Source of the DNA: Tubiluchus corallicola
Taxonomy: Eukaryota > Priapulida > Priapulimorpha > Priapulimorphida > Tubiluchidae
Reading direction: 5' to 3'
Length of the DNA stretch: 64,000 nt
Assembly: GCA_030141605.1 (NCBI GenBank)
Contig: JAQGDQ010000231.1
Coordinates: 292,516 to 356,515 of the forward strand
In this document: in pieces, positions 49,201-59,715 of the stretch
How the letters are laid out: the number at the start of each line of letters is the position of its first letter
Position numbering within the stretch: position 1 is the stretch's first letter
Notes under the pieces: model-generated
What the model was told of the DNA's origin: nothing
What the model saw: only the letters and a program-made list of their open reading frames with translations
Databases searched by the model: none
Made by a program: the position numbers and the translations under genes

Positions 49201-52200
49201 ATTTTTGAAATCAGCGTGCACTGCAGTTATTCTTTAAACATCCAGTAAGATGTATATCCAAGACTTCCGTAAGTAGGCTTGTGTAAAAAAATTAACGAGC
49301 TATTTTATTGTTTTGTTTTCTACTAATATGAATTTAGCAATATCGTTTGTGTATTTGTTTCATGTAACTAAAGTTACAGAAACGCCTTCTAATGTGTAAC
49401 AGATCACGATAATTCATTGAATGTCCTCAAACCTTTTGCAGCCAAATCACTGGCAGCTCCCTAGCAGCTTACCCATTAGAATTTTCTGGAGGCAGTTAGT
49501 ACATGACTGCAGGTTATTCTGTCAAATTTTTGAGGTCCAAGAATAAGCACTGACAGTAGATTTACAAGTTACATAAACATGAACAAAAATCGCACATGTT
49601 GAACCAAATAATAAACAAATAAATAAACATGAGATTACAATATTTTGTAATCACTTGAGAAATAAGTGGCTTGATTTTTATATTTCTGTACTAAAGCTGA
49701 AGCTAATATAAAAATTATATTATTAGTATTTTGAGGAAATTTTTCATTAATCAAATAAAGTAACAGACTATAATGGAATAATAAAACCTTACGACACGCA
49801 AGCTAACTAAGATGCAACACAAGTTCTATGAGTAACACTTCGGTTCATATACTCAGCCAGCTAATTAAAACTTAATCAAACATCTAAGATCAAGCAAATT
49901 GCTTTTTGGCTAAATACAGTTGGCATATATACCTTTAATTCCAGCAATTGACCAAACGGTGACAATTATCCATCAACTCTGCTGAGAATCATATCTAATC
50001 AATAATTACACAGGAAGGTTCTATGAATGTAATGACAACTTCAGCATTCAATTCCCATTGCTGCAGAACAGCAGTTATTATACAGCAAATACAAAACATT
50101 AATACACTGAGGGGGAAATGTACATATCATTAAATATTATAGCAAGACCATAAAAATACTTTACAACTACAAAGTGAATTTTAGTTATGAAGCAGGATAG
50201 GAAAATAACATAATGCATATTTTTATTTGTCTCTCAGAAGCTCTAGTGACATTTTATGGCTAACTGGCCATTGATAAATTTTACTGTAGTTATTACTAAC
50301 AGCAATCAATAAAACACAAATGCATTGTAAATACTGGCCACAGTACAAAGCAAATGTGTTGCCATAATACCAAGGTGATGTTAACTAATCAATTTATATT
50401 GCAGGCTGTACAGAAAGTCAAAAATAAATATTCCCGTCATTGACCATCAAGCCAAGAAAGTTGGGAACTGTTTACACTTTTGTAAATATATATAACTCAC
50501 AAATTTATTGAAGGCAAGTTATAATCCCATTAGGCACATATTTTAACGCGATACCGAAAAGTTAAAATCAGTCTGAACCATCTCACTGTGAATATAAAAA
50601 ATTGATATCCCAGATGTAACAAAACTGTACTAACCTCTTGTGGTGGAACATCAAAAGAAACTGTCCTCAAATCAACTTTCTTATATTCATCAATGCAAGG
50701 CAGGATAAAGAAAATACCTAGATAAATAAAAAAGTCTAAGACGGCAGCCTAGCGAAATTGGTTTAATTGTGCCATCAGTTAATAAAATAACCAACTTGCC
50801 ACATCATATAAAACAGTAAAATGTATTTATCAAAAAATAAAAATGACGGGTCATAAGCTTAAACAAAAAATTTATTTTTTGCACATTATGGATAAGTTAC
50901 CATCAAACAGCAAAACAATGACATCATTAGCAAAAGAAAAAGTAGTTATTTTGCTACTTTTGAGATTTTGCCAATATCTCGAGTTCAAAGAACAAAGGCA
51001 CTCATTACAAATAAACCCCATACAGCCAAAGAAACCCCAAACAATAACTATAACTGATAGGGTAAGCAACAGTTCTAGATAAGTCCTGCTTGAGAACAAT
51101 AAAAGACAAACTGACGTATCAAACTGCTATATCAGTAGAAAATCAAAGTAAGCACCATACATTAATAAGTCACAAGTGCATGTGGGAAAGCAGATAAAAA
51201 CATGTAAACTTGTGTATAACTCTAGCACCACATGTTTGTATGACTTCTGCTTAGTGATGGGCGATTAATAGATTAATCGAGACAACAACCATGTAGAAAT
51301 CGGTAATTCAGTTAATCGAGAACAAAATACATGTGTTACACAGGTACTAAAAGGCAGTGTTTTAGCACAAATGATCTGAATTCTTGCACTTTTCTTCATT
51401 TTTGTCAACTTTACACAATGCACACAATTACAAACCACAGTGTTGCAAACTGGGGCTTCTTATTCACTTTCGCGTGATGTGTAGTTCACATAGTAATTGA
51501 GTAGTTAATGAATGTGTGTCTATAAAAATATTTTACAAATATGAAAATGGTAGACAGCAACGAAAGCCATGAAGAAGTTTATAGGCGATATTTCAGTGCT
51601 GCAATGTTTGAAAAATATGGTTAAAACACTAGAAAATTGCTGCAAAAGATTAATCATGATATCAAATTACAAGAACAAAATTGTAATCAAATTAGAAAAT
51701 TTCAGAATTGCCCATCACTACTTCTGCTGTTGTATTCACAGAACTACTGCAAAAAGTGAAGCAAACTGGGCAAAAACAAAATACAAAAGCAAATGACTAA
51801 CCAGCACATTACTTCTGCCAGAAGTATGTTTAGTTTTTAGCACTATAACTTTATTTGGCAACATTAAATATGCAGTTGTCAAAATACAATCTCATGCTTC
51901 ACAGTTTGTGAATCCCAATTTTACACACGTTTTGTTACTCGTTTGTGACAACGAGTTTGAGACTACTAAATCATTTTAAAAGGTTAAAGAAAGAATACGC
52001 ACTGTGCACCTTAGCAAACACATTTTCAGAACCAAAAATCAAGAATGCTGCTTATTTGAAAGGAACTTGTCAGAGAGTCTCTTGTTCAGCAGCTTTATAA
52101 ATATATTTGCAACTTTGTATTGGTGTGAAAATGACTATTTATTTAAATTCATACAAGTGATCATACCATGAGTGATTATACTGAACAGAACTACTTACCA

Positions 52201-53357
52201 GGACCCTTTGCACCTCCAGCTAGCAAACAACCAAGTCTAAAAATGACAGCCCTCTCATATTCCTGAACAACCTACAGATAAAAGTGAAACGAAACATATT
52301 GTGGTGCAACCCTAGTTTTATTCTGCACTACAGTACTAATTCATATGATCTGTATCACTGAATAAAATGCAACTGAAAAAGTAACATTTTCAATTATTAC
52401 AATACAACCTAACTTTTTAAAAAGCTGATCTGCAACTAAACAGTTCGAAGTTTATCGCTCACACTTTTATTTATTCTTTATATAGTTTCGTATATTAGGA
52501 GTTGTTATACATCACTTAACAGCAGCGTGTAATACTAGCACATATACCCATGTTGATAATTTTGGCAGAATTAAGAATTTAACTCCGTACCAAGGATAAG
52601 AACAAAACAGACAGAAGCAACATGGCTATGATTAGCTGCACACGATACAAAAAGCCAAAAGCAGCATGGTAGATGAATTGCCAAACTTCAGAAATAACCT
52701 TCCTACTGATCGTTTGTCCATTTGCTAACCAGGCCTACCAAAGTCTATTTAGGTTTAATGACTACGCACTTCAAGTGTATTAAGCTTATAATTTAACTTA
52801 ATTTTTCTTTGCCAAATTATTTTCATTTATTTGGAAGCCATACCTTGATACAGAAGCACAATGAAAAAGGAAATGTGACCAGAACTATCAGGTAAGAAAG
52901 AATAGTTAAAACGACTCCGCAGCAGCCAATACCTTCACTTCTTTGATCTGCAAATGTGAAAAATAGTTACAAAAAATGTTCGTCTATCAGGATTAGTCTG
53001 CCAAGTAACCAAGCACTTGATACCTTGAAGATATTAGACATAGAGCAGACACATCAAATTGTGTAGACTAAGCAATTGTACAAATGCAAACATGCACGAA
53101 AGCACTTATGTACATTCAGATGCATAAATATTAAAGATTATTTAATTCACTGTCAATATATACAGCAATTGGAAAAGTATTCAGTTACAAAAAATGACTA
53201 ATACTAAACGGAGGAAAAACAATTAATATGAGGATCTTAACACTTTAAACTTAAAGAAATCAAATAGTTACTTATAAAAGTTAACATATACATACATACC
53301 AGGCGAGTGCAAGTTATCTCGCTGCTGCATTTCCATGGCATCCTTGTCTACAGGCAT
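46240..53357 (-). CDS. STOM: Stomatin (SPFH/band-7 membrane scaffold), eight coding exons, 282 aa
   Basis: Stomatin is a cholesterol-binding oligomeric protein of the plasma and endosomal membranes that modulates channels and transporters. Exons in transcript order are 53300-53357, 52844-52947, 52199-52271, 50635-50717, 48566-48769, 48007-48062, 46969-47047 and 46240-46431. All are bounded by AG/GT with compatible phases (849 bp). Exon 2 holds the hydrophobic hairpin (about residues 28-54, with [15 protein letters not shown], a Pro in FPFSL, and Cys residues that could be palmitoylated). Exon 3 gives [11 protein letters not shown]. Exons 4-6 form the SPFH core ([41 protein letters not shown]). 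Exon 7 has [19 protein letters not shown]. Exon 8 has the coiled-coil end and [15 protein letters not shown]. Length matches human stomatin (288 aa). A second version of the fifth exon lies at 48808-49011. Confidence 0.93.
47296..47524. mobile_element. TA-flanked MITE remnant in a stomatin intron
   Basis: CAGTCAAACTTCATTTATA at the left and an imperfect complement ending GTTATAATAGTGTTGGCTG at the right, with TA on both sides. Diverged. Confidence 0.45.
48808..49011 (-). pseudogene. Duplicate of stomatin exon 5 (exon 5a), same length and phase, with one in-frame stop
   Basis: It lies just upstream of the intact exon 5b (48566-48769) in the transcript direction. Both are 204 bp, start at phase 0 after CAG, and end at a GT (AAG|GTAGTC here, CAG|GTGATG in 5b). 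Translation gives [37 protein letters not shown] and IFSD, then TGA (48832-48834) where 5b has an Arg codon (CGT). The last eight codons continue in frame to the donor. The two exons differ at many third positions while the protein is conserved, so 5a was under coding constraint for long after duplication. Only 38 bp (48770-48807) separate its donor from the 5b acceptor. Confidence 0.8.
51252..51720. mobile_element. hAT-like non-autonomous element, 469 bp, in a stomatin intron
   Basis: The ends TAGTGATGGGCGATT and AATTGCCCATCACTA are inverted repeats of the TAGNG class. A perfect 8-bp duplication CTTCTGCT flanks them (51244-51251 and 51721-51728). It lies between stomatin exons 3 and 4. No transposase. 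Confidence 0.85.
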
Positions 53358-54990
53358 TTTATTGCTGGTGTTTTGTACTCCTTACACAAGAGCAGAAAAA
53401 ATGCTCTGTAAAATGAGAAATTAATGTTGCTTACCATTGCTTATCAATATTTTTAACATTATCATCTATGGACAATTTCAGACAATAATCAGCAAGTATA
53501 TATCTTCAGCGTAAAAAATTTTGAAATTCTTCTTGTAGACCTCTTAAATAGTTCTACTGCAGTTTCCATAAAAATAAATCTAGCAAAAGTTGTGATTTCG
53601 GTTTTGACAGTGTTCGCTTTACAAATGTGACTTTTAATTTTCGCTAATGTCGTTTAATTTTTAATTCATTCTAAGTAATGCCGACAATTTGTTTGTCGAT
53701 ACTTATAAAATTGGAAATTCAAGCCGAGTGATTAGGATTCGAACTGCAACCAAATAGCGTCAACAATTTGACTGGAAATTTTTTTCAAGGGTTCAACTTG
53801 AGACTTGTAGTAATCTGATAATGTATTGCTCGTTGAATCATTAAATACCACAAAAATCCATTACACCTGTTTCAAGGATTGAATAAGTACATTAATAATT
53901 TGGATGCGAATTCACTTGTTTTGCTGACATAGCAATAGAGGTATTCCCTTTATCTTTGTTTAACTGAGACAATTTAATCTTTGACTGAACCACATGCGAG
54001 CACTGCAGCTATTGAGTAAAAGTATGGAAGAATTTGCAGTGGGTTTGCAAATTCTGTTGAAGAATTACTTATTCATTTGAAATGAGCAAAGCAAAAATTT
54101 GCTGATTAAATGTTTAAAAATAAAATGGTTAATTTATGGGGAAATATTGTTTCCATAACAATGAAATGACTTCAGGCATTATCAGCTGTATTTCTGCTCA
54201 TGTGTCTAGCTACCAGTTTTGATGTGTCAGACATGTTTAATCTCAGTTAATTTGTGTTAGCAATAGTTCGACCAATTACCTTGTGAAAATTATTTCTTAG
54301 GTGCCTGTAGTTAATTACAAAATGATAAAATAATAACAACAAACAATGGCACAGACATTAGTCATGTACATTCTAACGTTTATTACCGTAGAATACTATA
54401 GATCGATAAGGTGAAGCTTATATGTAGGCCTTTTGCCCATTGTTTGCTCTCTCATTATGTCTCTATTTATATCATTTTTTCTCCCACTCTTATTACTGTT
54501 ATTTTCTCTCTTGCGTTGTTTCTCTGGTGAAAAGGCCATCTAGAGGCAGTTATAATGGTAGGATGTGGAAGTACAGTAAGTGTCTAAGTGAAATGGTTCA
54601 ATTAGATGCTAACTGAAGAAGAATAAATTTTTTGGATTTTATTTTTACAAATTTAAACTTGATTCTGATTGAAATACCATTTACAGAACATTAAATGATA
54701 AAACATCACATATATTTAAAATGTTCAATAAAATGCACAATAACAGAAAACCTACAATGTAAAATTCATTTAAAATCTGCCTACATCACAGGTAAAATAC
54801 AACAAACCTTAAACTGCAAAACTGCGTAAATTGCACTGGTAAGGCTAAAGCATTTAATCTACAGTGAGGCATAAAAGAAAAAAATGTTATACAATTATCA
54901 ATACAAAAGTGATGCGGCTTTATACTCCCAATCGCATTCATGGGTAATTACTGAAAACTGTATGTGAAGCATCTTAATTAAAATTACAGT
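53358..54990. other. Upstream region of stomatin
   Basis: It should contain the stomatin promoter and 5' UTR. AT-rich, with no coding segment recognised. Confidence 0.5.
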
Positions 54991-55278
54991 TCACGCTACT
55001 AACTTGTCAATTAAGCCTTTTGGGTACTTTTTTTCAAGCAAAACTGCAATATGTAGCATTTTTAGATCTTGGGCATCATAATGACCGAGGCAACCTACAA
55101 ATTGCACAGTGACTAGGTCTACATTTAGGTGAACTTCCACTACATCCACGTATTTAAGACTCTTCCCTTGTTTTGCATTACTGATATTCTGTAGCTTGTT
55201 AAATGGAATTGTGAGTTCTAAAACAGTTGCTGAATGCTCAGCTATGAAAAACATGTTTGGTTTCAGTGAAATTGACAC
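54991..55278 (-). mobile_element. LINE-derived C-terminal fragment
   Basis: A 95-codon minus-strand frame contains LKPNMFFIAEHSATVLELTI, then PFNKLQNISNAKQGKSLKYV and a CLGHY block. It follows the RPDxV...ELTvPFE..i..A...K..KY..L...GCxG pattern found at the C-termini of some LINE ORF2 proteins. This pattern match is from memory of the family, not a search. The part upstream is out of frame or stopped, so it is a relic. Confidence 0.5.
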
Positions 55279-55289
55279 ATTACTTTGCA

Positions 55290-56600
55290 GAACAGATCAG
55301 AGCTGTTGTTATTCGTTCTCCCATTTGGTATATCTGTATAGCACCTGTGACAAGGGATTAAATTTCTGTATGTAGTACCAGAGAGTCTGTAATATGCAAT
55401 CATATCTCTAAGTGTATCTAAATAAATTAAATACAACATTGCAGCCATTTAATATGTGAGCAACGGTACATTTCAAGGCACCCCAGATGAGGCATTTTTC
55501 TTCTGTTTGGATTTTCCATCTTTTTTTATTCATAGGTGTTGATAGCATGTTACAACCACCTCTAACCAAGAATGATATTTGTGTTTATGCAGCACAGCAT
55601 ATATCGACTCTGCTTCCAAATTTCAAATTATTTTTGAGCTTGTTTTACAGTTCATATAACTCAAACTTATTGTCCCATAACTGATTCAGACTTTATTGAA
55701 ATTTAGCCCTGGCTTTAGCCGATTTGTGCTTCATGGCTTCGGGCTCCGTTTGTAGATCATATAGAGAGTGTTCTGAACAACTGCCACTGTTTGGCGAAAA
55801 ACTGAAGGACCTGATCACTTTTGTCAAAAATTAGTGATCAACATTTCTATCAATTTTGCTGTTTGCTGATAATAACTGATCACCGATAGATCGCAAGTCG
55901 GATAAAACACATAAGCATTGCAGAGCTATAAAGATATTTTCAAACTATGTTGTCTTATCAGTTATTTCACATGTCAAAGATATTTTATTCATAAAATTTC
56001 AATGATATATCTTCATTATTTACTTGATTTTCGAGATTTTATTTATTAATTTTACCAACATAGTTTAAAATAAAAGCCATATGTATCAGTGGAACTTTGA
56101 AATCTCACTGGGATTCCATAAATTTATGGTTTCTATATTACCAAGCACCAGTTTTCATCTCCTTGAACAGAGAAACAAGGATGAAGTAGGTCTATAAATG
56201 CATTAAGTTTTCAGCTAAGACACAGAAAGCTAAATAAGTAACACAGTGAAACAGAAAGCTAAATAAGTAGCACAGTGAAATGGCTTAAATGATCAAAACG
56301 CAACAACGAGACAGAAATGCTTAATCTGCCGAGTGTCTGGCCAGTGCCCATGGAGATTTGGCTCTCATCGGAAAGACAAGTGAACAAAATATAGTTGCGG
56401 TATGTAAATAATTTGATTGTAACAATATGTTAAACAATTCAAAATTTTTGAGGTAAATTTCAAATATATTGTTTGGGTGATCTTAAAAATTCAGCCATTT
56501 TTATGGCGAGATCAGCTGAACCAGTGATTAATTAATGAGAAACCAATCACAATCAAATGCACACTGTTCATTCATCGATCACCGATCACTATTAATAGTA
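55290..56600. other. Repeat-rich intergenic stretch
   Basis: It includes a perfect-looking 2 x 29 bp tandem repeat at 56222-56279 (ACAGAAAGCTAAATAAGTA units) and several GATCACCGAT motifs at 55880-55900 and 56575-56590. A 61-codon minus frame (55263-55448) with LIPCHRCYTD is open but unassigned. Confidence 0.4.
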
Positions 56601-56639
56601 CTAAATATAGGATATAGCACAGCATATAGGCACATGACA

Positions 56640-57565
56640 AAAATTTATAGGTAGGTACCATATGAGCATGAAGCTAATGAGTTGCAAAGTGATTTAGCCG
56701 AGTTATGCAGGTGGAGTGTGGATTGGCAGATGATTTTCAATGTCGATAAATGCAAGGTCATGCACTTTGGATACAACAACCCTGGTAAAGGGTAATCCAT
56801 TAGACAAGAAAAGGATCTGGGTGTGACAGTAACTGATGACTTGAAATCTGCAAGCCAGTGTGCTGAAGTGGTGAAGAGTGCTAATCAAACATTAGGAACG
56901 ATAAAGAGGCAGTTCGTATCTAGAAACATCACAACAACCATGAAATTGTACAAAAGCTTGGTAAGGCCTAAATTAAGAGTATTGTGTACAAGCATAGAAT
57001 CCCCACTATAGAAAAGACATTAAGCTTCTAGAATCTAGAGGGTGTGCACCGTAGGGCGACTAGCATGATTGAAGGTATGGAGGAAATGCCATATCAAGAG
57101 AGGCTTAGAAAATGCTCACTTACAACCTTAGACTTGAGGAGACATAGAGGAAATTTGACAAATGTATAAAATTATGTATGGGTTAGGTGGCATTGAAAGA
57201 AAAAAATGTTTACAGTGGTAAGTGATGGCAGAACCAGGGAGCATCCTCTTAAGTCTAAAAAAATTTAAATACAGAGCCAAATTGGATTGTAGAAAATATT
57301 TTTTCACGGAAAAAGTGGTTAGAGAGTGGAATCAACCTCCCATCTGAAACTGCTAAAGCTTCTTCAGTGAACAAGTTCAAGAACAAGCTGGATAGATATT
57401 TAGAAATTAGATACGAAATATGGGGTTACAATGAGCTTGCTCGATTAACCTCTACCACTCTTAGTCTTAATTTTAAGAGTGGCGGTATGGTATGGTTGCT
57501 GGATGTTGACCATAACTGGCACTCAGAAACTTGGTTCGGTCCTACTAGACATTGCTGATGATTGA
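56640..57565 (+). mobile_element. CR1-like LINE 3' fragment
   Basis: Plus-strand translation reads LCRWSVDWQMIFNVDKCKVM, then KDLGVTVTDDLKSASQCAEV, LGTIKRQFVSRN and LYKSLVRPKL. After stops it continues with FTEKVVREWNQPP and NKFKNKLDRY. This is the standard order of the RT thumb and C-terminus in CR1-group LINEs. Truncated at the 5' end and interrupted by stops and frame changes. Confidence 0.75.
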
Positions 57566-58416
57566 TTCACCAACTTGCTACTGGAACTCTATTTAATACT
57601 TGAGACTTAACCAAAAAGGCATTATTAACACTAATTCGATTTGTTGCGTTTTAAATAGTGCACAACACTCAGTTTCCCCGGTTTTATTTAACATACCTGT
57701 GTATATATAATTAATTTCTTGACCAATATCACGGCATAAAAACTGGCGAAAAGTGAAATAAACAACGTTTAACTTTAATATTCCACTGATAGGACTTCTA
57801 AACACACAACAGTGATTCAACAAGAAGACATTAATGCGCAAAAACTGTTTCAGCATTTTTGCGCAGTGTATCTCTGTTCGCTTGGTGGCTTCGTTTTACT
57901 ACCGTTTGACACTCACCAGACTTTGTGACGACAAGTTTATCAACAACGTGGTCCGCTGGGCGCACACCAAAATCAGTAAACCCAACATAAGCTAAGCTAT
58001 ACGCCTCTCCGCACAAGAATAATTTTAATTTATACCAACTATGCTCTCACAGTGTAATATATGGTGAACAGTATGTGCTGAAATGTCGACAATGGTGTTA
58101 GGTTCTTCCCAGGCTATTTCAAAGCATTTCGAATCATTATCAGCATAGTAATAATAATAAAAACATAATATTGCAATGTTCAGTTCACTAAATTTTGCAC
58201 TTTGCAATAGCCCTTACAGGTCCTATTAGTTTAAACATGCAATATTATTAAGACAGCTGAATCGTACATTAATAATTTTTAACACTTGCGAAAGAGTCGC
58301 AATAATTATGCTATAGCTATGCATGCACATGGAGCATGCACACAGTAACCTTTAGCTGGAATGGATACAAAACATGAAATAAATAGTACAGAGCAACAGA
58401 GTAATAGTACAGGCTT
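57566..58416. other. Unassigned stretch with a CpG-containing patch
   Basis: The patch 57870-58015 is GC-richer than its surroundings and open in two minus-strand frames. One frame starts MLGLLILVCAQ (57917-57988), resembles a signal peptide and ends at a GT. No partner exon was found. The rest is AT-rich. Confidence 0.3.
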
Positions 58417-58560
58417 TTATTGTAAAAAAAGTCTCAAGATAGCTAGCTCCAGTATGTCTGGCGGGGTTGAGGTCGGCCAATTTCCGAGTATTTCAGCTCG
58501 ATCTGCTTCAGTCATACCTCTCAACATTGCAAGCTGTGTAACATCCTCAAGGCGTCCACA
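58417..58560 (-). CDS. Possible 3'-terminal exon of an unknown gene (about 47 codons)
   Basis: The minus frame reads LEDVTQLAMLRGMTEADRAE, then ILGNWPTSTPPDILELAILR, and ends at TAA. The stop overlaps an AATAAA signal (58416-58421), as is common in compact 3' ends. Base composition is coding-like compared with the flanks. The acceptor could be at TTGAG|GATG or ACACAG|CTTG; neither has a strong pyrimidine tract. I do not recognise the protein. It may instead be part of a degraded repeat. Confidence 0.3.
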   Translation of the reverse strand, partial: CGRLEDVTQLAMLRGMTEADRAEILGNWPTSTPPDILELAILRLFLQ

Positions 58561-59715
58561 TTAAAGTTTGAGAGCATGACAGATTCTCCATTGATTGAGC
58601 TTGAACTTGAGCAACACTCTCGTTTTGAAAATTGTTCAATACAACTGCTCGTTATTTTTGTATACTACGCCATCTATAGTAAGCAATTACAGTATGTTAC
58701 ACATTGTAGTTCTACGTACATCTGATCTCAGAATAGAAAATTGCATGAGCTTTTTGATCTAGCTTTCAGATTCAGCTCTGAGGCACATTCTGGGTGCGTG
58801 GGCCGTGCACAATAGGTGGTGTTTTGGTTGAAACCTGCTCACAAATTGAATCTAAACGCCAATAGAACACTAAAAATGTAACAAAAGCAAAGTTGAAAAA
58901 GAACAATAATTTTTTACTCTACATTATCGATCGTCCATTGTTTGAATGAAGCAAATCTGAAAAAACTGATTGCAAACAGTTGCGACATTTTACAATGTGT
59001 GTATAAGCCAAACTGTTTTGAAAAAGCGGTATTCATGCAGTCTAGGTGTAGTACTCGAAAGAACGTCTAACATAACATGAAATCAATCATAATTGCATTA
59101 GATAGTTTCCAAAAAATTTGTGCGTGTGTAGTACCATAATTTTACCGCTACAATGTTGACAACAACGAAATTTTACACAACAGTTACTGTACTGAATTTC
59201 AATCACATGAATCACCTCAGGGCTCAGGCTACTCAATGGCATATATTTATACGGAAACAATATCAAATAATTTTGTCTACTGTAATCGTTGGCAACATAA
59301 CATTTTCGATAACAGCTACCGTATGTACTGAATTAAAGAATTTCCATCACGTTGTCGAAATTCACACACCCGTTAGAATATTTTTTTTAACAAGCAAGTG
59401 TCAATGCTCGAACACTCTAAGTTATATTCTGAGCTATGTGTATAAGACACCGTTGGCAAACTCGCCTTTCTTGACAAATGAATCATTAAAAATGATAACA
59501 TTTTTGTGTTGTGAATTTCTGACACTTTTTCGTCGTTTGCTTTGTGCTATCACACAATAGATTATTTTGTCTGTAACTATTACTGCTAGCCAGCTAGCTT
59601 TCATATTGGATTATAAATAAATTGCATAAATTGAGTCGCTTTGTCTTTTCGTACGCTTTAGCTCATCAGATCATATGAGATCTTTGTCTTCAACCCGGCC
59701 TCCTTTCGTACCAAA
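58561..59715. other. Intergenic stretch
   Basis: A 135-codon plus frame at 59153-59560 has no recognisable motif and looks like chance. Nothing else is supported. Confidence 0.4.

Noticed and set aside
53725-53760. tRNA-like B-box (GTTCGAATCC on the minus strand)
   Set aside because: No matching A-box, anticodon stem or acceptor stem could be built, so no tRNA or SINE is supported.
59153-59560. 135-codon plus frame
   Set aside because: No motif, composition like the flanks, no promoter or splice context.
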